Notes: generated by a model not told the origin, from the sequence alone. Positions 18,174-27,255 are shown, numbered from the stretch's first letter. The stretch is 64,000 nt of DNA from Marmoricola sp. URHB0036 (GCF_000426045.1 NZ_AUEP01000009.1:124001-188000), one strand, 5' to 3'. Numbers and translations: made by a program.

Positions 18174-19295
18174 GTGGAGTCGCGCCCGCGGGACCTGACT
18201 GCGACGCCACCCGAGCGTCCCGCGAAGGCGGTCCACGGGGGGCGTCGTACGCGCACGCTCGACCGGTGGGTGCCGCGGCGGTTGCAGGTCCTCGTGGTCC
18301 TCGCCGCCGTCATGTGCGTGGCGACCGTGCTGGTCGCCCAGTCCCAGAACCTGCCCGTCCGTGACCCCGACGACGCGCTCGGTCCCTCCTGGATCCGGCT
18401 GCCCCTGATCCTGCTCCTCGCCGTGCTCATCGACGTGGTGCCCCGCGTGGCGCTGCGTCACCGTGCCGGCACGGGTGGCTACGCCTCCATCCAGCGAGTG
18501 CTGGCCGAGCGCTGGCCGCACGAGCAGATCCGGTTCACCCTCATCGGGCTGGCCAGCTGGTACCTCACCTACAGCGCCTTCCGCAATCTCAAGAGCGCGG
18601 TGCCGTTCGTCAACGACCGGCTCTGGGACGCCCAGCTCGCCGACCTCGACCACCTCATCTGGCTCGGCCACGACCCGGCCCCGGTGCTGCACGACCTCCT
18701 CGGCGTCGGCTGGGCCGCCACCTTCCTGACCGGCGTCTACCTGCTCTGGATCGGCCTCATCCCCGCCAGCCTGGCCTGGGCGCTGACGTGGACGCGCAAC
18801 CACGCGCTGGCGGCGTGGTACATCACCGCGCTCGCCTTCGACTGGGTGCTCGGCGTGGCCGGTTACTACGCGCTGCCGACCCTGGGCCCGATCTACTCGC
18901 GGCCGGTGGACTTCCTCTCGCTGCCCCAGTCGAGCCAGACGTTGCAGTCGAGCATGATGACCGACCGGTTCCAGGTGCTCGGCGGTGCCCGGACGACCGA
19001 CACTCTGCAGACCATCGCCGCCTTCCCGTCGCTGCACGTCGGGATGATGGTCACCATCTGCCTGCTCGTGCACTGGAACACTCGCCGTCTCCTGCCCCGG
19101 CTGCTGAGCTGGACGATGCTGGTGCTCACCGTGCTCGCCACCCTCTACCTCGGCTGGCACTTCTTCATGGACGTGCTCGGCGGTGCCGCGGTCGGCGCCC
19201 TGGCGGCCTGGCTCGGCGCGTTCGCCACCGGGCAGCGCCCTCCGCGGTTCTCCGCACGGACGGACGAACCCGTCGGAGCCGTGGAGCGTGAGTGA
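18174..19295 (+). CDS. PAP2-superfamily membrane phosphatase (AUR1-like)
   Basis: About 373 residues with six or so membrane helices. PAP2 motifs are clear near the C-terminus: FPSLHVGMM (active-site His) and YLGWHFFMDVLGG (second His/Asp); the topology and length resemble the inositolphosphotransferase/AUR1 branch. It probably acts on lipid phosphates or head groups at the outer membrane face. The frame is open to 17928. GTG at 18174 is chosen because TATCGT lies 6 nt before it and the upstream part is not conserved-looking; an ATG at 18045 is the alternative. It overlaps the tetR gene by 8 bp. Confidence 0.85.
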   Translation: MESRPRDLTATPPERPAKAVHGGRRTRTLDRWVPRRLQVLVVLAAVMCVATVLVAQSQNLPVRDPDDALGPSWIRLPLILLLAVLIDVVPRVALRHRAGTGGYASIQRVLAERWPHEQIRFTLIGLASWYLTYSAFRNLKSAVPFVNDRLWDAQLADLDHLIWLGHDPAPVLHDLLGVGWAATFLTGVYLLWIGLIPASLAWALTWTRNHALAAWYITALAFDWVLGVAGYYALPTLGPIYSRPVDFLSLPQSSQTLQSSMMTDRFQVLGGARTTDTLQTIAAFPSLHVGMMVTICLLVHWNTRRLLPRLLSWTMLVLTVLATLYLGWHFFMDVLGGAAVGALAAWLGAFATGQRPPRFSARTDEPVGAVERE

Positions 19296-19899
19296 CGTAG
19301 CACCACCTACTCCGGCCCGTCGGGGACGACCCGGCTACGACCAGGAGACGGTGCTGCGACGCGCCATCGAGGTGTTCAACCGGCAGGGGTACGACGCCAC
19401 CAGCATCGGCGACCTCGCGCGCGAGCTCGGGCTGACCAAGTCCGCGATCTACCACCACGTTCCGAGCAAGGAGGCGCTGCTGGCCGCTGCGCTCGACGAG
19501 GCTCTCGACGGGCTCTCCGCGGCGATCGACGCCGCCGGGCGCGCGACCGGCGAGGTGAGTGCCTACGAGCGGCTCCGCGACGCCGTACGCCAGTCGGTGG
19601 AGATCCTCGGCGACCACCTCCCCGCGGTGACGTTGCTCCTGCGCGTGCGCGGCAACAGCGAGGTCGAGCTGGCCGCGCTCAAGCGCCGGCGGGTGATCGA
19701 CGACAAGCTCGCCGGCCTCGTCCAGGCCGCCGTCGACGAGGGCTCGCTCCGCGCCGACATCGCCCCCGAGCTGATCAGCCGGCTGCTGTTCGGGATGGTG
19801 AACTCCCTGGTCGAGTGGTACCGCCCCGACGGCCCCGTCGCCGTACACGACCTCTCCACCGCCATCGTCGACCTGGCCTTCGAGGGACTCCGCGCGTAA
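19288..19899 (+). CDS. TetR-family regulator, probable PaaR
   Basis: 203 residues. The N-terminal TetR helix-turn-helix reads ETVLRRAIEVFNRQGYDATSIGDLARELGLTKSAIYHHVPSKEALL; the rest is an all-helical ligand domain. The GTG start overlaps the upstream PAP2 stop (GTGAGTGA). It lies next to the paa genes, and TetR-type PaaR repressors sensing phenylacetyl-CoA are known from actinobacteria. A TetR-like palindrome lies between paaA and paaZ. The assignment to PaaR is therefore positional inference, well supported but not proven by sequence. Confidence 0.85.
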   Translation: MSDVAPPTPARRGRPGYDQETVLRRAIEVFNRQGYDATSIGDLARELGLTKSAIYHHVPSKEALLAAALDEALDGLSAAIDAAGRATGEVSAYERLRDAVRQSVEILGDHLPAVTLLLRVRGNSEVELAALKRRRVIDDKLAGLVQAAVDEGSLRADIAPELISRLLFGMVNSLVEWYRPDGPVAVHDLSTAIVDLAFEGLRA

Positions 19900-19901
19900 C
19901 A

Positions 19902-19964
19902 GATAGTCCAGAACGCTTGGCCGCTTCCGACGCCGTACCGAGCGGCATCTCGCTCTGGACTATC
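19902..19964. repeat. dispersed hairpin, copy A (GATAGTCCAGAACG arms)
   Basis: Outer arms 19902-19915 and 19951-19964 pair at 13 of 14 positions; inner arms GCCGCT (19920-19925) and AGCGGC (19941-19946). It lies between the convergent tetR and paaI genes and can serve as a two-way terminator. The same outer and inner arms recur at 58498-58564. Confidence 0.8.
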
Positions 19965-20388
19965 CGGGAATGGGGTCGCCGGTGGATCGGCTGCGGCCGC
20001 GGAACTCGGCGATCACGGTGTCGTCGGAGGAGCGGGTCACGGTGACGTCGTACAGACCGGAGCGGCCGCGGCGGGCGCGTTCGACTGCTACGGCGAGGAG
20101 CTCGTCGCCGAGGCGGGCCGACTCCAGGAGGGTGACGTCGAACCCCGAGGCGACGGTGACGGTGCCGTGGGAGTTGCAGGCGAAGGCGAAGGCGCTGTCG
20201 GCCAGGGACGCGATCAGCCCGCCGTGGCAGAGGTCCCAGCCGTTGATCATGTCCTCGCGCACCGTCATGGACAGGGACGCGGTGCCGGGACCGACCGAGA
20301 CGAGCCGCATGCCGAGTGCCTTCGAGGCGGCGTCGCCGGACCACATCGCCTCGGCGCTGGCGCGGGCCAGCTCGTCGGGCGTGGTCAT
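19960..20388 (-). CDS. paaI: phenylacetic acid degradation thioesterase PaaI
   Basis: 142 residues, single hotdog domain of the PaaI group. Key segments: ALGMRLVSVGPGTASLSMTV, the active-site loop NGWDLCHGGLIASLADSAFAFACNSHG, and the C-terminal DVTVTRSSDDTVIAEFRGRS. It hydrolyses ring-hydroxylated phenylacetyl-CoA esters, protecting the CoA pool when intermediates stall. The ATG overlaps the paaE stop (ATGA), so translation is coupled. It is the last gene of the paaABCDEI operon, and its 3' end runs into the shared hairpin. Confidence 0.93.
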   Translation of the reverse strand: MTTPDELARASAEAMWSGDAASKALGMRLVSVGPGTASLSMTVREDMINGWDLCHGGLIASLADSAFAFACNSHGTVTVASGFDVTLLESARLGDELLAVAVERARRGRSGLYDVTVTRSSDDTVIAEFRGRSRSTGDPIPG

Positions 20389-21452
20389 GCGTCGTAGTCC
20401 ACGGTGACCTCGTCGGAGACCGGGTGGGTCTGGCAGGTGAGCACGAAGCCGCGCTCCACCTCGTCGTCGTCGAGGGCGTAGTTGCGACGCATCTCGGCCT
20501 CGCCCGAGACCAGGTGCGCGCGACAGGTGCCGCAGACGCCGCCCTTGCAGGCGAACGGCAGGTCGGCGCGCACCTTCTGGGCCGCGTCGAGGATGGTCTG
20601 GTCCTTCGGCATCGGGGCGGTCGCGCTCCGCCCGTCGAGTACGACGGTCACGGTGCTGGTCTCGCCGGTGAGAACGGCCTCCGGCCGGTGCAGCTCCGGG
20701 GGCGGCTCGTCGACGTAGAACAGCTCGAAGTGGACCTTGTCGCGCGCGACCCCGAGCTCCTCGAGAGCCGCGCGGCAGTCGGCGATCATCGCGAACGGCC
20801 CACACAGCCAGACGTGGTCGACGCCGGCGAGCGGGACCAGCGTGGTCAGCAGCCTGCGCAGCCGCTCCCCCTCGAGCCGGCCCGAGAACAGCTCCACGTC
20901 GCGAGGTTCGCGGGAGAGGACGTGCACGAGATCGAGGCGGGCGCCGTACCTGTTCTTCAGGTCGGCCAGCTCCTCGGCGAACATCACCGACGACGTGGTC
21001 CGGTTGCCGTAGAGCAAGGTGAGTCGCGAGTCCGGGTGGCTCAGCACGGTCGAGGCGATCGACATCATCGGCGTGATCCCGGACCCGGCAGCGATGCACA
21101 GGTGGCGACCGCCGTCGGCCTGGGCGCGGAAGCTGCCCTTCGGGGTCTGCACCTCGACCTCGTCGCCCGGCCGGACCTCGTTGACCAGCCACTCCGAGAA
21201 CCGACCACCGGGGATCAGGCGTACGCCGACGCGCGGACGGTCCCCGACCTGCGCGCAGATCGAGTAGTCGCGTCGGTGGTCCTCGCCGTCGATGACCCGG
21301 CGCAGGGTGAGCGACTGCCCGGCCTCGAAGTCGTACGACGCACGCAGGTCTTCGGGCACGTCGAAGGTGACCGCCACCGCGTCGTCGCAGAGGCGCTCGA
21401 CCGAGGCGACGGTGAGGGTGTGGAAGTCGCCCCGCACGCGCGTCTGGGTCAT
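20385..21452 (-). CDS. paaE: 1,2-phenylacetyl-CoA epoxidase, reductase subunit PaaE
   Basis: 355 residues. FAD/NAD(P)H reductase module (about 1-240) with RRDYSICAQ for flavin and IAAGSGITPMMSI for pyridine nucleotide, then LLYGNRT. A C-terminal [2Fe-2S] ferredoxin carries C-x4-C-x2-C in ACKGGVCGTC and the last cysteine in VLTCQTHP. It passes electrons from NADPH to the di-iron PaaA. The ATG at 21452 overlaps the paaD stop (TGATG). Soluble cytoplasmic subunit of the PaaABCE complex. Confidence 0.97.
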   Translation of the reverse strand: MTQTRVRGDFHTLTVASVERLCDDAVAVTFDVPEDLRASYDFEAGQSLTLRRVIDGEDHRRDYSICAQVGDRPRVGVRLIPGGRFSEWLVNEVRPGDEVEVQTPKGSFRAQADGGRHLCIAAGSGITPMMSIASTVLSHPDSRLTLLYGNRTTSSVMFAEELADLKNRYGARLDLVHVLSREPRDVELFSGRLEGERLRRLLTTLVPLAGVDHVWLCGPFAMIADCRAALEELGVARDKVHFELFYVDEPPPELHRPEAVLTGETSTVTVVLDGRSATAPMPKDQTILDAAQKVRADLPFACKGGVCGTCRAHLVSGEAEMRRNYALDDDEVERGFVLTCQTHPVSDEVTVDYDA

Positions 21453-21931
21453 CAGATCTCCTTCACGTGCTCGAACGGCTCGAGGCAAGCCGTGCAGCGG
21501 TACATCGCCTTGCACGCCGTCGGCCCGAACTCCGAGGTCAGCTCGACCTCGCTCGAGCCGCAGCGGGGGCAGCCCAGCACGCGCCGGGTCGGCAGCAACG
21601 ACAGCCCGACCGGCCCGGTGGGGGCAGCCCCGGGTGGGGAGATGCCGTGACGGGCCAGCGACTCGCGGCCGGCCGGGGTGATCCAGTCACTCGACCAGGC
21701 CGGGCTCAGGCTGACGCGCACCTCGGCCTCGAAGCCGGCGTCGGCGAGCCGGTGCACGAGGTCGTCGCGCATGGTGGCCATCGCCGGACAGCCGGAGTAC
21801 GTCGGCGTGATCGTCACGACCACGCGGTCGTCGTACTCCTCCACCGAGCGGAGCACCCCGAGGTCCTCCAGGGTGAGCATCGGCATCTCCGGATCCGTCA
21901 CCGACGCGGCGACCGCGGCCGGCGTACTCAC
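21452..21931 (-). CDS. paaD: PaaD, Fe-S assembly-type protein of phenylacetyl-CoA epoxidase
   Basis: 159 residues. The N-terminal DUF59/MIP18-like domain shows VTDPEMPMLTLEDLGVLRSV and the cysteine motif TYSGCPAMATM. The C-terminal zinc-ribbon-like part has CPRCGSSEVEL and YRCTACLEPF. PaaD is needed for epoxidase activity, probably in cluster delivery. The GTG start overlaps the paaC stop (GTGA), and its own stop overlaps paaE. Confidence 0.95.
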   Translation of the reverse strand: MSTPAAVAASVTDPEMPMLTLEDLGVLRSVEEYDDRVVVTITPTYSGCPAMATMRDDLVHRLADAGFEAEVRVSLSPAWSSDWITPAGRESLARHGISPPGAAPTGPVGLSLLPTRRVLGCPRCGSSEVELTSEFGPTACKAMYRCTACLEPFEHVKEI

Positions 21932-22857
21932 CAGACCCCCAGCGGGTGTGCGCGAGCCACGGACTGCATCTCGGCCAGCAGGTGCGAGAGCGCCTCGGTG
22001 TGCCGACCGTCCCGGCCGGTGCCGCCGGCGACGGGACCGATCTGGGGCACGTCGTGCCGCTCGACGCCGCTCACCGAGAACACCTGCTCGAGGATCACCG
22101 CGACCTCGGCGGCCACGTCCGACGGCGCGACGCCGACTCCCGCCGCGGCGACCGAGGTCTCGACCGGGTGGTCGGTGAACAGCTCCTCGTGGAAGGCGAA
22201 CACGGGCGGCAGTGCAGCCAGCAGCCGGGACCGGGACTCGTCGGTCCCCTGGGCCAGGGTGAGGAACCACCGACCGGCGTAGTCGCGGTGGTAGGTGACC
22301 TCCTTGACGCCCTTGGCGGCGATCGCTGCCAGCACCTGGTCACGCGAGGAAGCGAGCCGCTCCAGCAACGCCAGCCGCCAGGTCGAGAACAGCAGCAGCC
22401 GCACGATGGTCACGGCGAAGTCGCCGTTGTCCGGCTCGACCAGCCGCGTGCTGCGGAACTGGGCGTCGGGCCGGAAGAACGCCAGCGCGTCCTCGGGCGG
22501 CACCGGTGAACCCTCGGGCATGGCCGGGACCACGGCCGGCGAAGCCGCCGCGGCCCGGGCGAGCAGCAGCCGGGCCTGGCCGAGCAGGTCGAGCGCGATG
22601 TTGGCCAGCGCGATGTCCTCCTCGAGGTCGGGCGCGCGGCTGCACCACTCCGAGAGGCGGTGGGAGTAGATCAACGCGTCGTCGCCGAGCATCAGGCAGT
22701 ACGCCGCCAGCTCCTCGGGGTCCACTCCGTCGGGAATGGTGGTGTCGACGCCGGCCAGCGGGTCCTCGAATGAGGTGCCGAACGCCCAGTGGGACGCGTC
22801 TCCACCGAGGAGGTCCTCGTCGTATACGGAGTCGTGAAATCCGCTTTCGGTAGTCAC
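21928..22857 (-). CDS. paaC: 1,2-phenylacetyl-CoA epoxidase subunit PaaC
   Basis: 309 residues of the ferritin-like structural subunit. Conserved helices include YCLMLGDDALIYSHRLSEWC, IALANIALDLLGQARLLL, and VKEVTYHRDYAGRWFLTLAQGTDES. It pairs with PaaA but lacks a working di-iron site. GTG start. Unlike its neighbours it is preceded by an 85-bp gap after paaB, which holds no obvious gene. The N-terminal about 50 residues are longer than I expect for the family. Confidence 0.96.
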   Translation of the reverse strand: MTTESGFHDSVYDEDLLGGDASHWAFGTSFEDPLAGVDTTIPDGVDPEELAAYCLMLGDDALIYSHRLSEWCSRAPDLEEDIALANIALDLLGQARLLLARAAAASPAVVPAMPEGSPVPPEDALAFFRPDAQFRSTRLVEPDNGDFAVTIVRLLLFSTWRLALLERLASSRDQVLAAIAAKGVKEVTYHRDYAGRWFLTLAQGTDESRSRLLAALPPVFAFHEELFTDHPVETSVAAAGVGVAPSDVAAEVAVILEQVFSVSGVERHDVPQIGPVAGGTGRDGRHTEALSHLLAEMQSVARAHPLGVW

Positions 22858-22942
22858 GATCGTTGGAATCCTTTCGGGGTCCCCGCGGAGTTGTTCGTCC
22901 GAGGAGCGAAGCGGGGGAGGCGAAGAACTTCGTGGGGTGAAA

Positions 22943-23248
22943 TCACATGTGAGGAACGTCGTCGGGAATGGAGTAGAACGTCGGGTGCCGGTAGACCTTG
23001 TCGTTGGCCGGCGCGAACAGCGGGTCCTTCTCGTCGGGGGACGAGGCGGCGATCGCGTCGGAGCGGACGGCCCAGATGCTGACGCCCTCGTTGCGACGGG
23101 TGTAGACGTCGCGGGCGTGCCGCAGCGCCATCTCGTCGTCGGCAGCGTGCAGCGAGCCGACGTGCACGTGGTTGAGGCCGCGCTTGCCGCGCACGAAGAT
23201 CTCGTAGAGCGGCCAGTCGTCCTGGACCATCTCGGGGACCTCGCTCAT
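22943..23248 (-). CDS. paaB: 1,2-phenylacetyl-CoA epoxidase subunit PaaB
   Basis: 101 residues, the usual family size. Recognisable segments: [45 protein letters not shown] and the C-terminal [11 protein letters not shown]. PaaB bridges the PaaAC subcomplexes. Its ATG overlaps the paaA stop (ATGA), so it is coupled to paaA. Confidence 0.97.
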   Translation of the reverse strand: MSEVPEMVQDDWPLYEIFVRGKRGLNHVHVGSLHAADDEMALRHARDVYTRRNEGVSIWAVRSDAIAASSPDEKDPLFAPANDKVYRHPTFYSIPDDVPHM

Positions 23249-24177
23249 GCCGATGCCCCCTTCGCTGCGAACGCGGTAGCGGCTTCGCGGACCCAGGCGC
23301 CGTCCTCGTGGGCATGGCGGCGGTGGGCGATCCGCTGGGCGTTGCAGGGGCCGCCGCCCTTGACCACGCGCATGAACTCGTCCCAGTCGGGCTGGCCGAA
23401 GTCGTGGTGACCACGCTCCTCGTTCCAGACGAGCGACGGGTCGGGCAAGGTGACGCCGAGCGCCTCGGCCTGCGGCACGGTCATGTCCACGAACTTCTGA
23501 CGCAGCTCGTCGTTGGTGTCGCGCTTGATCCCCCACGCCATCGACTGCTCGGTGTTGGGCGAGTCGGCGTCGGGCGGGCCGAACATCATCAGCGCCGGCC
23601 ACCAGAACCGGTCGACCGACTCCTGCACCATCGCCCGCTGCTCGTCGGTGCCGCGCATCATCGTGGCCAGCAGCTCGAAGCCCTGCCGCTGGTGGAAGGA
23701 CTCCTCCTTGCAGATCCGGATCATCGAGCGCCCATAGGGGCCGTACGACGTGCGACACAACGGCACCTGGTTGCAGATCGCCGCTCCGTCGACCAACCAG
23801 CCGATGGTGCCGACGTCGGCGTACGACAGGGTCGGGTAGTTGAAGATCGAGGAGTACTTCTGCTGGCCCTCGATGAGCAGCTCGGTCAGCTCGCGCCGGG
23901 AGACGCCGAGCGTCTCGCACGCGGAGTAGAGGTAGAGCCCATGGCCGGCCTCGTCCTGCACCTTCGCCAGCAAGATGGCCTTGCGGCGCAGCGAGGGCGC
24001 CCGGGTGATCCAGTTGCCCTCCGGCTGCATGCCGATGATCTCGGAGTGGGCGTGCTGGGCGACCTGGCGGATGAGCGTCTTGCGGTACTTCTCCGGCATC
24101 CAGTCGCGCGGCTCGATCCGGTCGTTGCGCGCGATGGTCTCGTCGAACTGCTTCTCGAGTGACTCGGTGGCCGTCAT
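23245..24177 (-). CDS. paaA: 1,2-phenylacetyl-CoA epoxidase catalytic subunit PaaA
   Basis: 310 residues. Di-iron oxygenase that epoxidises the ring of phenylacetyl-CoA. Iron ligands lie in two helical pairs, including [12 protein letters not shown] (ExxH) and [12 protein letters not shown] (ExxH). GGAGG precedes the ATG. First gene of the paaABCDEI operon; 56 bp separate it from the divergent paaZ, and a palindromic operator sits in that gap. Confidence 0.98.
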   Translation of the reverse strand: MTATESLEKQFDETIARNDRIEPRDWMPEKYRKTLIRQVAQHAHSEIIGMQPEGNWITRAPSLRRKAILLAKVQDEAGHGLYLYSACETLGVSRRELTELLIEGQQKYSSIFNYPTLSYADVGTIGWLVDGAAICNQVPLCRTSYGPYGRSMIRICKEESFHQRQGFELLATMMRGTDEQRAMVQESVDRFWWPALMMFGPPDADSPNTEQSMAWGIKRDTNDELRQKFVDMTVPQAEALGVTLPDPSLVWNEERGHHDFGQPDWDEFMRVVKGGGPCNAQRIAHRRHAHEDGAWVREAATAFAAKGASA

Positions 24178-24202
24178 GGCGGCTCCTCCACGAATGTTTA
24201 CT

Positions 24203-24214
24203 GACCGATCGGTC
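24203..24214. promoter_or_regulatory. PaaR-type operator between paaA and paaZ
   Basis: GACCGATCGGTC is a perfect 12-bp palindrome midway in the paaA-paaZ gap, extended outward as ACTGACCGATCGGTCTGGT. Divergent TetR-type operators of this kind (CCGA/TCGG core) are described for PaaR in actinobacteria. It could repress both promoters at once. Confidence 0.7.
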
Positions 24215-24233
24215 TGGTATTAGTCTGCCACAC

Positions 24234-26285
24234 ATGACCGACTCCGCTCCACTGCTCGAGAGCTACACCGCCGGCACCTGGTTCCGCGCCACCGACGAGG
24301 GTGCTCCTCTCGTCGACGCCGCGACCGGCGAGGAGGTGGCCCGGATCTCCTCGACCGGCATCGACCTCGCCGCCATGACCGACCACGCCCGAAGCGTCGG
24401 GGGGCCGGCGCTGCGCGCGCTGACCTTCCACGAGCGCGCCGGAGTGCTCAAGGCGACGGCCAAGCACCTCACCGAGCTCAAGGAGGAGTTCTACGAGCTG
24501 TCCACGCGCACGGGCGCGACCCGGCGCGACTCCGCGGTCGACATCGACGGCGGGATCGGCACCGTCTTCTCCTTCGCCTCGAAGGGCACCCGCGAGCTGC
24601 CCAACGACACGGTCGTCCTCGACGGTCCGGCCGAGCAGCTGGGTCGGCACGGCACCTTCCTCGGTCGGCACGTCTACACCTCGCGTCCCGGGGTCGCCGT
24701 ACAGATCAACGCCTTCAACTTCCCGGTGTGGGGCTTCCTGGAGAAGCTGGCACCGGCGTTCCTGGCCGGCCTGCCGACCATCGTCAAGCCGGCCAGCCAG
24801 ACGGCGTACCTCACCGAGCTGGTCGTACGACGGATCATCGAGTCCGGCCTGCTCCCGGAGGGCACCCTCCAGCTGCTCTGCGGGAGTCCCGCCGGCCTGA
24901 TCGAGGAGCTCGGCGCCCAGGACTCCATCGCCTTCACCGGCTCCGCCGCGACCGGCGCCCACCTGCGCCAGCACCCGGCCGTGCTGCACGGCGGGGTGCA
25001 GCTGGGCATCGAGGCCGACTCGCTGAACTGCTCGGTGCTCGGGCCCGACGTCACCACCGACGACCCCGAGTTCGACCTGTTCGTCAAGGGCGTCGTCACC
25101 GAGATGACGGTCAAGGCCGGGCAGAAGTGCACCGCGATCCGGCGGGTCATCGTGCCGGCCGGCATCGCGGACGACGTGACCGACGCGATCGCGGCTCGGC
25201 TGGCCAAGATCACCGTCGGCAACCCCGCCGACGACGACGTCCGGATGGGCGCACTGGCGAGCCTCGACCAGCGCGAGGAGGTGCGCAAGGCGGTCCAGGC
25301 GCTGCGCAGCTCCGCCGACCTCGTCTTCGGCGACCCCGACTCGGTCGACGTGGTCGACGCCGACGCCGAGCGCGGTGCGTTCATGTCGCCGGTGCTGCTG
25401 CGCGCGACCGCGGGCGCCAGCGAGCCGCACGACGTCGAGCCCTTCGGGCCGGTCTCGACGGTGCTCAGCTACGGCGACCTCGCCGAGGCGGTCAACCTGG
25501 CCGCCCGCGGGTCCGGCAGCCTCGTCGGCTCGGTCGTCACCCACGACCCAGCCGTCGCGCGCACCGTCGTGCTCGGACTGGCCCCCTGGCACGGCCGGAT
25601 CCTGGTGCTCGACCGCGACGATGCGGCCGAGTCCACCGGTCACGGCTCACCGCTGCCGATGCTCGTCCACGGAGGTCCCGGGCGCGCCGGTGGGGGCGAG
25701 GAGCTCGGCGGCATCCGCGGGGTGCTGCACCACATGCAGCGCACAGCCCTGCAGGCCTCGCCCGACATGCTCACCGCAATCACCGGCCAGTGGACGACCG
25801 GCTCGCACCGCACCGAGACCGACGTGCACCCGTTCCGCAAGAGCCTGGCCGACCTCGCCATCGGCGACACCATCAGCTCGGAGTCACGCACCATCGGGCT
25901 CGACGACATCGAGCACTTCGCGGAGTTCACCGGCGACACCTTCTACGCCCACACCGACCCCGAGGCCGCAGCCAAGAACCCGCTGTTCGGGGGCATCGTC
26001 GCCCACGGCTACCTCGTCGTCTCGATCGCAGCCGGCCTGTTCGTGGAGCCGAGCCCGGGTCCGGTGCTCGCGAACTTCGGCGTCGACAACCTGCGCTTCC
26101 TGACCCCGGTCAAGGCCGGCGACTCGATCTCGGTGACGCTGACGGTCAAGCAGATCACCCCGCGCACGAGCGCCGCCTACGGCGAGGTGCGGTGGGATGC
26201 GCTCGTCACCAACGGCGAGGGCAACCCCGTCGCGACGTACGACGTGCTGACGCTGGTCGCGAAGACCTGGCCACCCGAGGACTGA
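24234..26285 (+). CDS. paaZ: bifunctional oxepin-CoA hydrolase / 3-oxo-5,6-dehydrosuberyl-CoA semialdehyde dehydrogenase
   Basis: 683 residues, matching the family (about 680). The aldehyde dehydrogenase domain (about 1-520) has general base E260 (QLGIEADS) and nucleophile C299 (KAGQKCT), aligned with the E256 and C295 of the Escherichia coli enzyme. A MaoC-like hydratase domain follows (about 540-683), with the Asp/His pair in FTGDTFYAHTDPEAA. It opens the oxepin ring and oxidises the aldehyde. The ATG at 24234 has no Shine-Dalgarno; a TATTAG lies 10 bp before it. Divergent from paaA across the operator. Confidence 0.97.
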   Translation: MTDSAPLLESYTAGTWFRATDEGAPLVDAATGEEVARISSTGIDLAAMTDHARSVGGPALRALTFHERAGVLKATAKHLTELKEEFYELSTRTGATRRDSAVDIDGGIGTVFSFASKGTRELPNDTVVLDGPAEQLGRHGTFLGRHVYTSRPGVAVQINAFNFPVWGFLEKLAPAFLAGLPTIVKPASQTAYLTELVVRRIIESGLLPEGTLQLLCGSPAGLIEELGAQDSIAFTGSAATGAHLRQHPAVLHGGVQLGIEADSLNCSVLGPDVTTDDPEFDLFVKGVVTEMTVKAGQKCTAIRRVIVPAGIADDVTDAIAARLAKITVGNPADDDVRMGALASLDQREEVRKAVQALRSSADLVFGDPDSVDVVDADAERGAFMSPVLLRATAGASEPHDVEPFGPVSTVLSYGDLAEAVNLAARGSGSLVGSVVTHDPAVARTVVLGLAPWHGRILVLDRDDAAESTGHGSPLPMLVHGGPGRAGGGEELGGIRGVLHHMQRTALQASPDMLTAITGQWTTGSHRTETDVHPFRKSLADLAIGDTISSESRTIGLDDIEHFAEFTGDTFYAHTDPEAAAKNPLFGGIVAHGYLVVSIAAGLFVEPSPGPVLANFGVDNLRFLTPVKAGDSISVTLTVKQITPRTSAAYGEVRWDALVTNGEGNPVATYDVLTLVAKTWPPED

Positions 26286-26296
26286 CCCGCCCCCGA

Positions 26297-27160
26297 TCAC
26301 GGCAGGTGCAGCACCGTCCGCACCTGCTCGGCCATCTTCTGCTCGCCGAGGGCGTTGGGGTGCACGATCACCGGGTTGGTACCGGCCAGCACGGGCTCGA
26401 CCCAACGCGTGCCGATCGGCTGGCAGGCATCGTGGCCGTTCGAGACGACGTTGAGGTCGACGTACGTCGCACCGGTGGCAGCCGCCGCTCGTCGTACGGC
26501 ATCGTTGAGGGTCGCCTGCTCGTGGCGCAGGTAGGGCACGTCGCCGGTGGCCACCGGCATCTGCGGGTAGCAACCCTTGGTGGCGGGCAGGATCCACGGG
26601 TAGCTGAGGATCGCGACCCTGGCCTTGGGCGCCTTGGCGCGGACCGCCTTCAGCGCCTTCACCAGCGACGGGTACGTCGTGTTCTTGATGGTGTCCTCGA
26701 AGGAGGAGCCGTACTTGTCCTTGCAGGGACTGCCCTGTCCCGCTGTGGTCAGCCCCGCAGCACCGCACTCCAGGATCGAGTTGATGAACACGCCGCTGTC
26801 GTTGCCGCCGATCGTCATCGTGACCAGCTGCGTGTCGGACTTCACCGCGTCGAGCTGCGGCGAGACGTCCGGGTGCTGCGCCGTGAAGAAGTCCTTGGTC
26901 TCGGCCGCCCCGCAGGTGACGTCGGTGAGCTGGGCGCCGATCCGGGTCGCGAGCACGTGCGGGTAGTTGCGGCTCGATCGCAGGCACGTCACCGCACTCG
27001 CGCTCGCGTCGAGCGGCAGCACGCCGGAGGCGGCGCTGTAGGAGTCGCCCAGCGCGACGTAGCGCAGTGGGGTCTTCGCGGTCGAGGGAGCGGCCAGCAG
27101 AGCGAGGCCGGTCAGGGCGGTGGCGAGGGCGACCAGGACGACGACAAGACGTGCGCGCAC
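26297..27160 (-). CDS. secreted SGNH/GDSL hydrolase
   Basis: 287 residues with an N-terminal signal peptide (about 1-28, ending APSTAK). The SGNH blocks are present: YVALGDSYSAASG (Ser nucleophile), the TIGGNDSG block (Asn/Gly oxyanion) and the C-terminal IVHPNALGEQKM (His). Six or more cysteines suggest disulfides outside the cell. It is probably an esterase or lipase like the Streptomyces rimosus type. Its 3' end is 12 bp from the convergent paaZ. Confidence 0.93.
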   Translation of the reverse strand: MRARLVVVLVALATALTGLALLAAPSTAKTPLRYVALGDSYSAASGVLPLDASASAVTCLRSSRNYPHVLATRIGAQLTDVTCGAAETKDFFTAQHPDVSPQLDAVKSDTQLVTMTIGGNDSGVFINSILECGAAGLTTAGQGSPCKDKYGSSFEDTIKNTTYPSLVKALKAVRAKAPKARVAILSYPWILPATKGCYPQMPVATGDVPYLRHEQATLNDAVRRAAAATGATYVDLNVVSNGHDACQPIGTRWVEPVLAGTNPVIVHPNALGEQKMAEQVRTVLHLP

Positions 27161-27241
27161 GTGAGCTCCAGGGATCGGGGGGTTGTCGGTCCAACGAGTC
27201 GTGCCGCCATCCGGTTACGACTCTGGCTCGCCTGCCAAGAC

Positions 27242-27255
27242 GAGAACGTGTTCTA
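27242..27255 (+). promoter_or_regulatory. KstR-like operator (AGAAC-GT-GTTCT)
   Basis: GAGAACGTGTTCTA fits the published KstR pattern TnnAACnnGTTnnA except for the first T. It lies 24 bp upstream of the DUF1295 gene. A second inverted repeat, TAGTCG-TTT-CGACTA (27254-27268), directly follows. KstR is a TetR repressor of steroid catabolism; no kstR gene is in the window. Confidence 0.5.

Noticed and set aside
22858-22942. Possible small gene in the paaB-paaC gap
   Set aside because: The 85-bp gap holds no start with a ribosome site leading to a credible product; it is most likely a spacer or leader for paaC.
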